Source: [Phormidium] sp. LEGE 05292
GTDB taxonomy: Bacteria; Cyanobacteriota; Cyanobacteriia; Cyanobacteriales; Aerosakkonemataceae
Direction of reading: 5' to 3'
NCBI RefSeq assembly: GCF_015207735.1
Contig: NZ_JADEWG010000009.1
Coordinates: 1 to 64,000, forward strand
Length of the DNA: 64,000 nt
A program made the position numbers and the translations under genes. Shown here in pieces: positions 26,221 to 35,271 of this stretch (positions are counted from its first letter, which is position 1; each line of letters begins with the position of its first letter). The notes under the pieces are model-generated. The model was not told the origin of the DNA. It was given only the letters and a program-made list of their open reading frames with translations, and made no database searches.

Positions 26221-26694
26221 TTATCTGTAGGTCGCAATATCAACTATGCCAAGAGGAATTTGTGCGCTCATGCCTACCTTTTCCACAGAGATATGGTACT
26301 GCCAAGTTTGCTCGTAACCTGGGGTAGTAACGCCTCTCATAGAAACTAATATCGTTGTTTCAGGAGCTACGGGTTGTGAGAAAACTACCTTAGCTGTTCT
26401 ATCATTGATGGAAATTGTAGCTGCAACTTTTTGACCAGATTGATTTGTTACTTCAATTCCTTCAGTGATGTTCACCCCTTCTGGTAAATCAATGGAAAGT
26501 TCTGAAAGGGCTTTTCCCTGCACATGAACCTTAAACTGATGAATAGCCCCTTGGTACTGAGGGCTTATAGGGTAGGCAGTACCGTCAAAAACATGGGTGA
26601 ACTTTGCATTTTCCTTAGCCCATACACTTGGAATTGAAGTGCTGAATATTAGAGCGATTGTAGCGAGGCAAAACCACTTATTCATTTTATTCAT
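26221..26694 (-). CDS. DUF2808 secreted protein 1
   Basis: 157 residues: signal peptide (about 1-26, ending SVWAKE), then the DUF2808 beta-sandwich. Family features are HQFKVHVQGKALSELSIDLP, a central GIEVTNQSGQKV, and the end YHISVEKVG...IPLGIVDI. The function of DUF2808 is unknown; proteins are cyanobacterial and exported. Three paralogues lie in a row here between the two-component system and the RND operon, each as a single gene. Confidence 0.75.
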   Translation of the reverse strand: MNKMNKWFCLATIALIFSTSIPSVWAKENAKFTHVFDGTAYPISPQYQGAIHQFKVHVQGKALSELSIDLPEGVNITEGIEVTNQSGQKVAATISINDRTAKVVFSQPVAPETTILVSMRGVTTPGYEQTWQYHISVEKVGMSAQIPLGIVDIATYR

Positions 26695-26785
26695 TGCGGT
26701 AATTCAAATTCTCCTATCTATTAGTTTCATCTATGAGAATAAAACCGTGATGAAATTTCTATGCTTTTACTCTAACGAGGAGACA

Positions 26786-26828
26786 ACAAGCTGTAAAACC
26801 CTCACGAAGTAATGATTTTACAGCTTGT
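26786..26828. terminator. Perfect 13-bp hairpin between DUF2808 genes
   Basis: ACAAGCTGTAAAA at 26786-26798 pairs exactly with 26816-26828. It lies after the stop of the second DUF2808 gene on the minus strand. It lacks a T-run in that direction, but AT-rich sequence flanks it. TGAAATTT at 26751-26758, a half-site of the regulator box, lies just downstream. Confidence 0.5.
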
Positions 26829-26844
26829 TATCAAAAAAATAGAT

Positions 26845-27312
26845 CTAATAGACACGAAGCCGAGCTATGCCAATGGGCATCTCTCTATCAGTTCCAACAA
26901 ATTTAGCAGAAATTTGATAAAGCCAAGCGTTAGAAGTTCCTCTTCTTCTTACATTATTCAGGTCAAGTTCGAGTTTTGATTCAGGAGTAACGGGTTGAGG
27001 AAAATTCACTATAACTTTGTTGCCTATGATAGAAAAATTAGCGTTAATTTCCCGTTCTGACTTTTCTTTCAAGGTGATATTGTTACTAACTACTAATCCT
27101 TCTGGAACGGCAATAATTAGCTGAGAAAGAGGACTACTACCTTGAGGAATGTGCAACCGAATTGTATGTCGAACGATCCGCGACTTATTTTGAGGAAATT
27201 GTACAGAGCCATCGATATGAGGAGTAGATCCTGTCCTAGCACTAGCATAGCTAGCAGAAAATGGAGCTACCAGAACCAAAGCTACAGCAGTCGAAAAAAT
27301 TAGTGTTCTCAC
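26845..27312 (-). CDS. DUF2808 secreted protein 2
   Basis: 155 residues: signal peptide about 1-25 (ALVLVAPFSASYASA), then the same fold with RHTIRLHIPQGSSPLSQLII, EGLVVSNNITLKE, and the ending YQISAKFVGTDREMPIGIAR. It is a divergent paralogue of its neighbours. A TGAAAT direct repeat lies about 95 bases upstream of its start. Confidence 0.75.
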   Translation of the reverse strand: MRTLIFSTAVALVLVAPFSASYASARTGSTPHIDGSVQFPQNKSRIVRHTIRLHIPQGSSPLSQLIIAVPEGLVVSNNITLKEKSEREINANFSIIGNKVIVNFPQPVTPESKLELDLNNVRRRGTSNAWLYQISAKFVGTDREMPIGIARLRVY

Positions 27313-27405
27313 TATCTAACTCCTCTGAGGAATTGACCGGGTTAATTAAGTTACAGATTCATTTTTAATCAATTACTCTGTTATTACTAGAATGACATAG
27401 TGAGG

Positions 27406-27422
27406 TGAAATCAGCGTGAAAT
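27406..27422. promoter_or_regulatory. Candidate response-regulator box
   Basis: TGAAAT at 27406-27411 and 27417-27422, an 11-bp-spaced direct repeat, as bound by OmpR/PhoB-family dimers. It lies upstream of the second DUF2808 gene. The same arrangement recurs at 37163-37179. Confidence 0.5.
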
Positions 27423-27547
27423 TTATGTTTATGAGAGGAGATTATTATAAAAATCAGCTGTCATGAATTTAGGAATACTTAAGAAAAATGAACTACTGCT
27501 AGTACAGACGTTAAAGACGTAAAAATAACGGGTCTGGAAAGCATAAA

Positions 27548-28018
27548 TTAAAACGTGAGAAATCTAGCTTCACCTATGTAAATTTCTGTGTTACTGCCAA
27601 CAACTTTAACAGAAAATCTATAGATAGAAGCCGAACCCTGAATTGGTTGTCTTACTTTGTTGAGTTCAATGAGCATTGTATTAGAACTAATTTTTTCAGG
27701 AAAATCTAGGATGATTTTTTTCCCATCGGCAGAAATATTAATGTTGATTTTTTGACCCGTTTCATCCCGCACATCAATATCATTACTAACAGCTACAGTG
27801 GATGGAACCTCAATAATTAGTTGAGAAAGGAATTTGTTATTTTGGGGGATGCGTAAGCGAAAGGTCTGTTTAACAATACGCCAGCGATTAGAAAAAATCT
27901 GCCCATTACCAACATTGGGACTTCCACCCTCATTCATATTAGCACTCACATAGCCAGCAGAAATTAAAACGGCGGTAGCCAGAGTCAATGCAGTCGTGTA
28001 AATCAGTGTTCTCTTCAT
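27548..28018 (-). CDS. DUF2808 secreted protein 3
   Basis: About 156 residues from ATG 28018 (MKRTLIYTTALTLATAVL, signal peptide). The frame could extend to 28057, which would bury the signal peptide. Domain features are RFRL-like strand KQTFRLRIPQNNKFLSQLII, EVPSTVAVSNDIDV and the end VVGSNTEIYIGEARF. Upstream at about 28056-28078 a TGAAAT-type repeat can be read on the minus strand with one weak half. Confidence 0.75.
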   Translation of the reverse strand: MKRTLIYTTALTLATAVLISAGYVSANMNEGGSPNVGNGQIFSNRWRIVKQTFRLRIPQNNKFLSQLIIEVPSTVAVSNDIDVRDETGQKININISADGKKIILDFPEKISSNTMLIELNKVRQPIQGSASIYRFSVKVVGSNTEIYIGEARFLTF

Positions 28019-28213
28019 CTTGGCTGTTAGAGTAATAAGTATTGTGGTGAATAGCAAAATTTAGTGACAGATTTCATTAGGGCGATCGCAACATTTATTG
28101 GACTCACTGATATATCACTTGTAACAACAGAAAGGACAGCAAACATCAATGAATAAATAAGCTAAAACTAGTTTTGAACGAAAATGAGAGTCGAACTGGT
28201 TAGGGTAAATTGA

Positions 28214-28738
28214 CTATCGCTTAAAGTTAAAGCGACCGTTAAACTTTTCGCCGTTAATCTCACTTTGGACTACCACTTTATAATCTCCTGGTGTAGTTTC
28301 TCTGAGAACATTACCGTAATGCTTTTCATCAGTTTTATAAGGAATTTCTAAAGTTTTATTACTCCCGTCTGGTAATTGAATTTGAGCCGTCAATTTAGCG
28401 TCTTTAATTTCCTTGTCTTGTTCATCGTGGACAAAAACATCTAAATGAGTTCCCTCTTTTTGAATATCAGGTTTAAACTCTAAATGATATTTACCCACTT
28501 CTACCACTTGACCCTTATGAGCAGCATTATTGCCATCTTTAGAGTGATCGTGACCATCTCCTTCGCTGTGTTTTTCGCCATCTTTTGCTGTAGCTTCAGT
28601 TTTAGCAGCCGTTTCTGTCGGTGCTTTTTCCTGGCTATTAATTGGAGAATTTGTTGCTTGATTACTGGCACTACAAGCTGCCAAGAAAAGTAAACTTATC
28701 CCACTGAAAATGATGAAGCTTTTAGGAAAAATATTCAT
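28214..28738 (-). CDS. Lipoprotein with His-rich linker, efflux-associated
   Basis: About 174 residues from ATG 28738, with AGGAG upstream. A lipobox (LLFLAAC) gives a membrane-anchored lipoprotein. A linker rich in His, Asp and Glu (GEKHSEGDGHDHSKDG) could bind metal. The C-terminal ~100 residues form a beta-sandwich (HLEFKPDIQKEGTHLDVFV ... GDYKVVVQSEINGEKFNGRF), like small domains found next to heavy-metal RND pumps. It is the last gene of the adaptor-RND-RND operon. Confidence 0.7.
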   Translation of the reverse strand: MNIFPKSFIIFSGISLLFLAACSASNQATNSPINSQEKAPTETAAKTEATAKDGEKHSEGDGHDHSKDGNNAAHKGQVVEVGKYHLEFKPDIQKEGTHLDVFVHDEQDKEIKDAKLTAQIQLPDGSNKTLEIPYKTDEKHYGNVLRETTPGDYKVVVQSEINGEKFNGRFNFKR

Positions 28739-28773
28739 GGGTTTAGACTCCTGATAAACTTGCAAGATTCAAA

Positions 28774-31700
28774 CTAGACACTAACTCTTTCAGTCATTTC
28801 AATCTGAGCAACAGATTCAACTTTTTTGGGAACCAAAAACTTACGAAACTGCACGTAACAAGCCGGAAGTACCAACAGAGTTAAAGCAGTAGAGGTAAAC
28901 AATCCACCTAATACCACTACTGCTAACGGTTGGAGGATTTCTTTTCCGGCTCCACTACCAATTACCAAAGGCACCATACCTAGAGCCGATGCTAACGCTG
29001 TCATTAAAATAGCAACTAGGCGTTCCATTGACCCTTCCAGCAAAACCTGCCCTAAAGGTTGCCCCTCTGCTAATCTGGCATTGTAGTTTTCAACCAACAA
29101 AAGTCCGTTACGCGCTGCCACACCAAATAAAGTAATAAATCCTACCATTGAAGCTACAGAGACAATGCCGCTAGTCAAGGCGATGGAAACCACACCACCA
29201 ATTAATGCTAAAGGCAAATTGATCAAAATCATAATAGTGGCAGGAATTGACTTCACAGCAAAGTAAAGTAAAACGGCGATCGCTACAAATGCTAATACCC
29301 CAGCCCAAAGTAAAGTTTTTGTCGCTCCCTCTTGGGCTTCAAATTGACCGCCGTATTCAATGAAATATCCGGGGGGCAATTGTACCTGTTGTTTAACCCT
29401 ATCCCGAATATCCCTAATTACAGAACCCAAATCTCGCCCAGCTACGTTGGTAGATACAACTATGTAACGGGAGACGTTCTCGCGGTTGATGGTGTTAGGG
29501 CCTGTACTATAGTCGATTTTGGCGACTTGGGCTAAGGGAATTTTTTGTCCGTTGGGTGTATCAACTAACAAATTACTGATAATTTCAATATTGTTACGGT
29601 ATTTTTCTGGCAACCAAACCACCATATCAAAGGTCTGTTGTTGTTCCAATATTTGGGAAACGACTCGTCCGTTGAGTGCAGTTTCTACCGTCTCTGAGAG
29701 TTCCCCAATGGTTAGACCATAACGAGCCGCCGCATCCCGATCGAATTGAATTTGTACCTGTTTCATTGGTACTTGCGGTTCTAATTGCAAGTCTGCTAAA
29801 CCCGAAACCTCACTCATAGCTGATTGAACTTGTTGACCAAGGGTACGCAGTTGTTCTAAATCGGGACCGAAGATTTTGACAGCGATCGCACTTCTTACCC
29901 CCGACAGTACCTCATCCATCCGGTGAGAAATAAAACCACCGATATTAGGAACGACTCCAGGAATTTTCTCAAATTCTTTACGAATCATTTCAATCGTTTT
30001 ATCTCGGTCTTTTGCTCCCTCCTCACTCAGTTGGACATCCAATTCCCCAGCGTTAACACCAGCTACCTCAGTATCTCCTTGAGCGCGTCCAGAACGGAAT
30101 TGAGCGGTTTCAACTCCGGGATTTTTTTTCAAAGCTTTTTCTATCGCCAACCCTGTTTGATTAGTAGCTTCCAAAGATTCACCAGGCATGAGAACTGTGG
30201 CAACTACGAGGGCGCGGTCTTGAAATTCTGGTAAAAAAACTTGTCCTAAATTAATTAGAATTACTACGGAAGCGATAAAACCAGCGATCGCTGTTGCCAA
30301 AACAATTTTCGGGCGACGAATAGAAAACTTTAAAGCTGGACGGTAAAGTTTATGCGTTTGTTTTTCTAACCAAGTTTCTGTACTGGGCAATCTTGTATTC
30401 ACCAGCAGTAAGGCGCACATGGCTGGGGTCAATGTCAGTGCTACCAAAGTAGAAGCAGCAATTGACAGCAGATAAGCTAAACCCATCGGTGTAAAAATCC
30501 GACCTTCCACACCAGAGAGGGCGAAAATTGGTGCAAAGACGACGGCAATAATAATTGTGGCGAAGAGGACACTAACGCGCACTTCCACCGAACCATTGAA
30601 GACTACTTGCAAGGGCGGAATGGGATTTCCAACGAGTTGGTTTTCCCGCAGACGGCGGTAGACGTTTTCCATATCAACAATTGCGTCATCTACCACTGAA
30701 CCGATGGCTACCACTAGTCCACCTAAAGTCATAGTGTTTATGCCTTGTCCCGTCCAGTTGAGAATCATCATCCCTAGTAATAAAGACACAGGTAGAGCGC
30801 TCAAACTAATGATTACTGTGCGCCAATTCATCAAAAACAGAATCAGGATGACGGAAACGATGATAGTGCCATCACGCAAAGCTTCTTCAACGTTTTTGAG
30901 CGAGGCTTCAATAAAATCTTCTTGACGAAAGGTAGTTGTAATTTTGACATCCTTTGGCAGACCAGCTTTAAGTTCCTCTATTGCTGTTTCAACTGCTTTC
31001 GTTACGGCAGGTGTATCGGCAGTGGGTTGCTTGTTAACTGTCAAAATAATTGCTTTTTTCCCAGCAAAACTACCGTCGCCACGTTTGAGGGCTGCGCCAA
31101 TTTGCACATCAGCAATCTGTTCCAACAGTACTGGCGTGCCATTTTGGGCTTTAATTACTGATTTTTTTAACTGTTCGATCGACTCAATCCGCCCCACACC
31201 TCTAACCAATGTTTCTTGGTCGGGAGTAATTAAAAATCCTCCTGGTGCATTAGCGTTTGCGGCAGTGGCAGCTTTGGTGACATCATCAAGAGTCACATTA
31301 AACGCTTTTAGTTTATCTGGGTTAACCAGTACTTGATACTGACGCTCATCCCCACCAAATATGACGATATTACTGACACCAGGGACAGCCAAAAGACGGT
31401 TTTTGACTTGCCAGTTAACAATACGCCAGACCTCCATTAAAGGAGTGGTTTCGGAGGTAAAGGCGTATTTGACAGTCCATCCTAAAGCAGAACTGACAGG
31501 AAGAATCTCTGGATCTTCTACACCTTGCGGTAGCTGACTGCGTGCTTGTTGCAATCGTTCCGTCACCAATTGGCGGGCGCGATAAATGTCCGTATCCCAA
31601 CTAAAAGTGGCTCTCACCGCAGAAAGACCGACAGCAGAGGAAGAGCGTAACGCTTCAAGCCCAGGAGTTCCGTTGATTATACTTTCTATCGGACGAGTCA

Positions 31701-31893
31701 CCAGCGACTCTACTTCCTCTGGTGCCAGTCCTGGGGCTTCAGTCATAATTTCGACTTGAGGCGGAGAAAAGCTGGGAAAAACATCCAGCGGCATTTGAGT
31801 CAGGACGCGAAAGCCCCATAAGCTAATTAAAATGGAGGCTAGAACTACCAGCCACCGTTGGGCGATCGACCATTTGACAACAGAGTTAAGCAT
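28774..31893 (-). CDS. Heavy-metal RND efflux pump, CusA/CzcA family (second copy)
   Basis: 1039 residues, full length for HME-RND. The N-terminal helix is followed by MPLDVFPSFSPPQVEI and APGLAPEEVESLVTRPIE, family signatures. Helix 4 has AIGSVVDDAIVDMENVYRR, closer to CusA-type than to CzcA-type (which has DFG). C-terminal helices include GVAARNGLLLVENY. It is a proton-driven trimer moving metal from periplasm through an outer-membrane channel. It forms an operon with a paralogous pump and adaptor. Metal (Cu/Ag, Ni or Co) cannot be decided by eye. Confidence 0.85.
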   Translation of the reverse strand: MLNSVVKWSIAQRWLVVLASILISLWGFRVLTQMPLDVFPSFSPPQVEIMTEAPGLAPEEVESLVTRPIESIINGTPGLEALRSSSAVGLSAVRATFSWDTDIYRARQLVTERLQQARSQLPQGVEDPEILPVSSALGWTVKYAFTSETTPLMEVWRIVNWQVKNRLLAVPGVSNIVIFGGDERQYQVLVNPDKLKAFNVTLDDVTKAATAANANAPGGFLITPDQETLVRGVGRIESIEQLKKSVIKAQNGTPVLLEQIADVQIGAALKRGDGSFAGKKAIILTVNKQPTADTPAVTKAVETAIEELKAGLPKDVKITTTFRQEDFIEASLKNVEEALRDGTIIVSVILILFLMNWRTVIISLSALPVSLLLGMMILNWTGQGINTMTLGGLVVAIGSVVDDAIVDMENVYRRLRENQLVGNPIPPLQVVFNGSVEVRVSVLFATIIIAVVFAPIFALSGVEGRIFTPMGLAYLLSIAASTLVALTLTPAMCALLLVNTRLPSTETWLEKQTHKLYRPALKFSIRRPKIVLATAIAGFIASVVILINLGQVFLPEFQDRALVVATVLMPGESLEATNQTGLAIEKALKKNPGVETAQFRSGRAQGDTEVAGVNAGELDVQLSEEGAKDRDKTIEMIRKEFEKIPGVVPNIGGFISHRMDEVLSGVRSAIAVKIFGPDLEQLRTLGQQVQSAMSEVSGLADLQLEPQVPMKQVQIQFDRDAAARYGLTIGELSETVETALNGRVVSQILEQQQTFDMVVWLPEKYRNNIEIISNLLVDTPNGQKIPLAQVAKIDYSTGPNTINRENVSRYIVVSTNVAGRDLGSVIRDIRDRVKQQVQLPPGYFIEYGGQFEAQEGATKTLLWAGVLAFVAIAVLLYFAVKSIPATIMILINLPLALIGGVVSIALTSGIVSVASMVGFITLFGVAARNGLLLVENYNARLAEGQPLGQVLLEGSMERLVAILMTALASALGMVPLVIGSGAGKEILQPLAVVVLGGLFTSTALTLLVLPACYVQFRKFLVPKKVESVAQIEMTERVSV

Positions 31894-31939
31894 AATGTCA
31901 TTCGTATAGGTATAGTTAGAACGGATTTAAGCAAGAAAA

Positions 31940-34900
31940 TCAATTTTCCAAACTAACTTTTGCAACCCGACCATTCTCCTCAACTGTCTGAGTCGGTTTT
32001 GTTAGTAAAAACTTGCCAAATTTAGCGTATAGGGCTGGTAATACCAGTAGAGTTAAAGCGGTAGAAGTAAACAACCCACCTAACACTACAATGGACAGCG
32101 GTTGCAAAATTTCCTTACCAGGCCCAACAGCCACTACTAAGGGCACCAAACCCAAAGCTGAAGTTAAAGAAGTCATCAAAATAGCATTGAGTCGTTCCAT
32201 TGAACCCGAAATCAAAACTTCTTTTAAAGGCATTCCATCTGCAAACTTAGTGGTGTAATTGTCCACTAATAGCAATCCGTTCCGAGTTGCCACTCCAAAC
32301 AAAGTGACAAACCCCACCAACGAAGCAACCGAAATAACGCCCCCAGTGAATGCTACTGCAATGACTCCTCCAACTAAGGCGATGGGTAAATTAATCATAA
32401 TCGTTGCAGTCGAAGCAATTGATTTAACAGAAAGGTACATCAGTACGGTAATAACTACAAAAGAAATGGCACTAAAAATAAAGATGTTTTTAGAAGCTCT
32501 TTCTTCTGCTTCAAATTGACCGCCGTACTGAATAAAATATCCAGGTGGTAGCTGAACTTGTGCCTTCACGTTATTTTGAATATCGGTGACTATCGAGCGC
32601 AAATCTCTCCCTTTGGCGTTGGCGGCAACTACTATCAGGCGCGAAACATTTTCCCGGTTGATGGTATTCGGTCCAGTGCCGTAAGCAACTTTAGCTACCT
32701 TCGCCAAAGGAATTTTATTGCCATCCGGCGTATCAACTAACAAATTTTCAATTGTTTCCAAATTGTTCCGATATTGGGGTTGCAACCATACAACTAAGTC
32801 AAAACTTTGTTGTTTCTCCAAAACTTGAGAGACAACTTTGCCATTCAGAGCGGTTTCAATAATATTGGAAAGTTGCCCAATTGTTAACCCATAGCGAGAA
32901 GCAGCCACCCGATCGAACTTAATTTGAATTTGTTCGATGGGAACTTGCGGTTCGAGTTGTAAGTCTACAATTCCCGGTACAGATTTCATCGCCGCTTCGA
33001 CTTGTTGGCCAACGGTGCGAAGTTCTGCTAAATCCGCTCCAAATATTTTGACGGCAATTTGACTTCTAACTCCCGATAATATTTCATCAATTCTGTGAGA
33101 AATAAAACCACCAATATTAGGTGCAGCCCCCGGAATTTTATTGAACTCTTCCCGCAACATTTTAAGCGTTTCTTCCCGATTTTCCATGCCTTTATCGCTC
33201 AATCCAATATCCAAGTGAGCCAGATTTACAGGTGCAGCATCGGGGTCATTGGGGGCGCGTCCCGCCCTTAATTGAACGTATTTTAAGCGAGGGTCATCTT
33301 TGAGTTTATTTTCTAAGACAAAAGCCGAACTGTTAGTAGCTTCTAAAGATAAACCCGGATAAAGCGCTAAAGTATTAACCAATGTTGTTTCCTGAAATTC
33401 TGGGAGAAATGCCCGTCCCAAAGTAGGAAAAATTATTATTGATGCCACCATACCAGCAAGGGCGATCGCTATCACAATCGCCGACTGCCGGAGTGCTAAA
33501 TTTAAAAAAAGGCCATAAATTCTTTTACAAAATCTCGGAATCCAAGCTTCAGTTTCTGGCATTTTTCCCTGGGGCAATAAAACAGCGCACAAAGCGGGAC
33601 TAATCAGCAAAGATTCTAAACTAGAAACAATCACAACCACCAGATAAGTTATTCCCATCGGCCCAAAAATTCGACCTTCCACGCCTTCTAGAGCAAACAC
33701 TGGTGCAAAAACAACAATAGTAATTAAAGTAGCGCCGATCAACGATTCGCGAACTTCCTGACCGCTTTCAAAAATGACTTCTAGTAACGGACGGGGGTTT
33801 GATGAATATTTATTTAGTCGCAAATTACGATAAGTATTTTCCACATAGACAATGGCATCATCAATTGCCGTGCCAATTGCTACTGCTAACCCTCCCAATG
33901 TCATTGTATTCAACCCCAAACCCAACCAAGATAATATCTGCAATGACAATAAAAATGTGAGAGCAAAATTTAACAATACAAGTGTCAGCGTGCGCCAATT
34001 CATTAAAAAAGGAATCAGAACGATCGCCGCAATTATGCTACCTTCAAGTAATGCCGAGCGAACATTTTCTACGGAAGCATCAATATAATCTGCCTGCCGG
34101 AATGTTTCGGTAACTTTGATTTCTTTGGGTAGACCTGCTTTTAACTCTTCCATTGCTGAGGAAATGGCGCGAGTAACGGTAGGAGTATCTGCAAGGGGCT
34201 GTTTGTTAACCATCATCACCACAGCATCTTTCCCATTCAAACTGCCATCGCCAATTTTGACAGCGCCACCAATTTTTATCTCGGCAACATCCCCTAATCT
34301 AACTGGCGTTCCTTGACGCGCAACAATGACAGATTGCTGGAGGTCTTCAATAGTTTCAACTCGTCCAATTCCCCGAATTAAAGTTTGTTTGTCGGGAGTA
34401 ATTAAAAAACCCCCTGGCGCATTAACATTAGCAGCTTGTACGGCATCGCTAACCTGCTGTAAAGAGACGTTAAACGCCCGCAATTTATTGGGATCTACTA
34501 ATACTTGATATTGGCGAATTTCCCCACCATAAATCAATACCTGACTAACTCCAGGAACGGCTAAAAGACGATTTCTGATTTGCCAATCGACTATTCGACG
34601 CACTTCCATGAGGTCGATTTTGGATTGTGCTTCTGGTTTGGCTTCGACGGTTAAGGCATATTTCAATACAGTTCCGATCGGAGAGCTAATCGGCGCTATT
34701 CTGGGAGAGTCTACACTTTCTGGTAAACTGCTAGCAGCTTGTTGCAATCTTTCCGTTACTAACTGGCGAGCTTGATAAATATCAGTTCCCCATTTAAAAA
34801 CAACTCGCACAACTGAAAGACCTGCGGATGAAGAAGAACGAACTGCTGTCAATCCCGGCGTTCCATTAATTGCGCTTTCAATCGGTAAAGTGACTAAAGA

Positions 34901-35089
34901 TTCGATTTCTTCTGGTGCAAGTCCTGGAGCTTCTGTTTCGATTTCTACTTGGGGGGGTGCGAAATTGGGAAAGATATCTAACGGCATTTGAGGGATAGTG
35001 TTAAAGACGATGATTAATGTAGAAACGATCGCCGCAATGACTACAAGCCAACGTCTGTTGATGACCCATTTAGCAATAAAATTAATCAT
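31940..35089 (-). CDS. Heavy-metal RND efflux pump, CusA/CzcA family (first copy)
   Basis: 1049 residues with the same signatures: MPLDIFPNFAPPQVEIETEA, EEIESLVTLPIESAING, helix 4 AIGTAIDDAIVYVENTYRN, and GVATRNGLLLVDNY. It is an obvious paralogue of the following pump (46 bp apart), but diverged, so the duplication is not recent. Two different RND subunits with one adaptor could form a heterotrimer, as known for MdtBC, or give two metal specificities. This is inference. Confidence 0.85.
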   Translation of the reverse strand: MINFIAKWVINRRWLVVIAAIVSTLIIVFNTIPQMPLDIFPNFAPPQVEIETEAPGLAPEEIESLVTLPIESAINGTPGLTAVRSSSSAGLSVVRVVFKWGTDIYQARQLVTERLQQAASSLPESVDSPRIAPISSPIGTVLKYALTVEAKPEAQSKIDLMEVRRIVDWQIRNRLLAVPGVSQVLIYGGEIRQYQVLVDPNKLRAFNVSLQQVSDAVQAANVNAPGGFLITPDKQTLIRGIGRVETIEDLQQSVIVARQGTPVRLGDVAEIKIGGAVKIGDGSLNGKDAVVMMVNKQPLADTPTVTRAISSAMEELKAGLPKEIKVTETFRQADYIDASVENVRSALLEGSIIAAIVLIPFLMNWRTLTLVLLNFALTFLLSLQILSWLGLGLNTMTLGGLAVAIGTAIDDAIVYVENTYRNLRLNKYSSNPRPLLEVIFESGQEVRESLIGATLITIVVFAPVFALEGVEGRIFGPMGITYLVVVIVSSLESLLISPALCAVLLPQGKMPETEAWIPRFCKRIYGLFLNLALRQSAIVIAIALAGMVASIIIFPTLGRAFLPEFQETTLVNTLALYPGLSLEATNSSAFVLENKLKDDPRLKYVQLRAGRAPNDPDAAPVNLAHLDIGLSDKGMENREETLKMLREEFNKIPGAAPNIGGFISHRIDEILSGVRSQIAVKIFGADLAELRTVGQQVEAAMKSVPGIVDLQLEPQVPIEQIQIKFDRVAASRYGLTIGQLSNIIETALNGKVVSQVLEKQQSFDLVVWLQPQYRNNLETIENLLVDTPDGNKIPLAKVAKVAYGTGPNTINRENVSRLIVVAANAKGRDLRSIVTDIQNNVKAQVQLPPGYFIQYGGQFEAEERASKNIFIFSAISFVVITVLMYLSVKSIASTATIMINLPIALVGGVIAVAFTGGVISVASLVGFVTLFGVATRNGLLLVDNYTTKFADGMPLKEVLISGSMERLNAILMTSLTSALGLVPLVVAVGPGKEILQPLSIVVLGGLFTSTALTLLVLPALYAKFGKFLLTKPTQTVEENGRVAKVSLEN

Positions 35090-35271
35090 TTGAGTTTAGA
35101 GATGAGATTTAATAAAGAGTTTCCCTGGTGAGGCTGGAAAACTGGTTGCTTTGATAACGCTAATAAACTTCTCAAAAAATCTAGTTAAAAGGCAGTATGC
35201 CTACCCCACAAGAGTTTTTGGATAGATACAATAAGCAAAACTTCAGCTTTCTTTGGGTAAGCTTTCATTTT

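Noticed and set aside
30704-34508. Several plus-strand frames over the RND pump genes
   Set aside because: They are mirror frames of the conserved pump genes and show no independent protein features.
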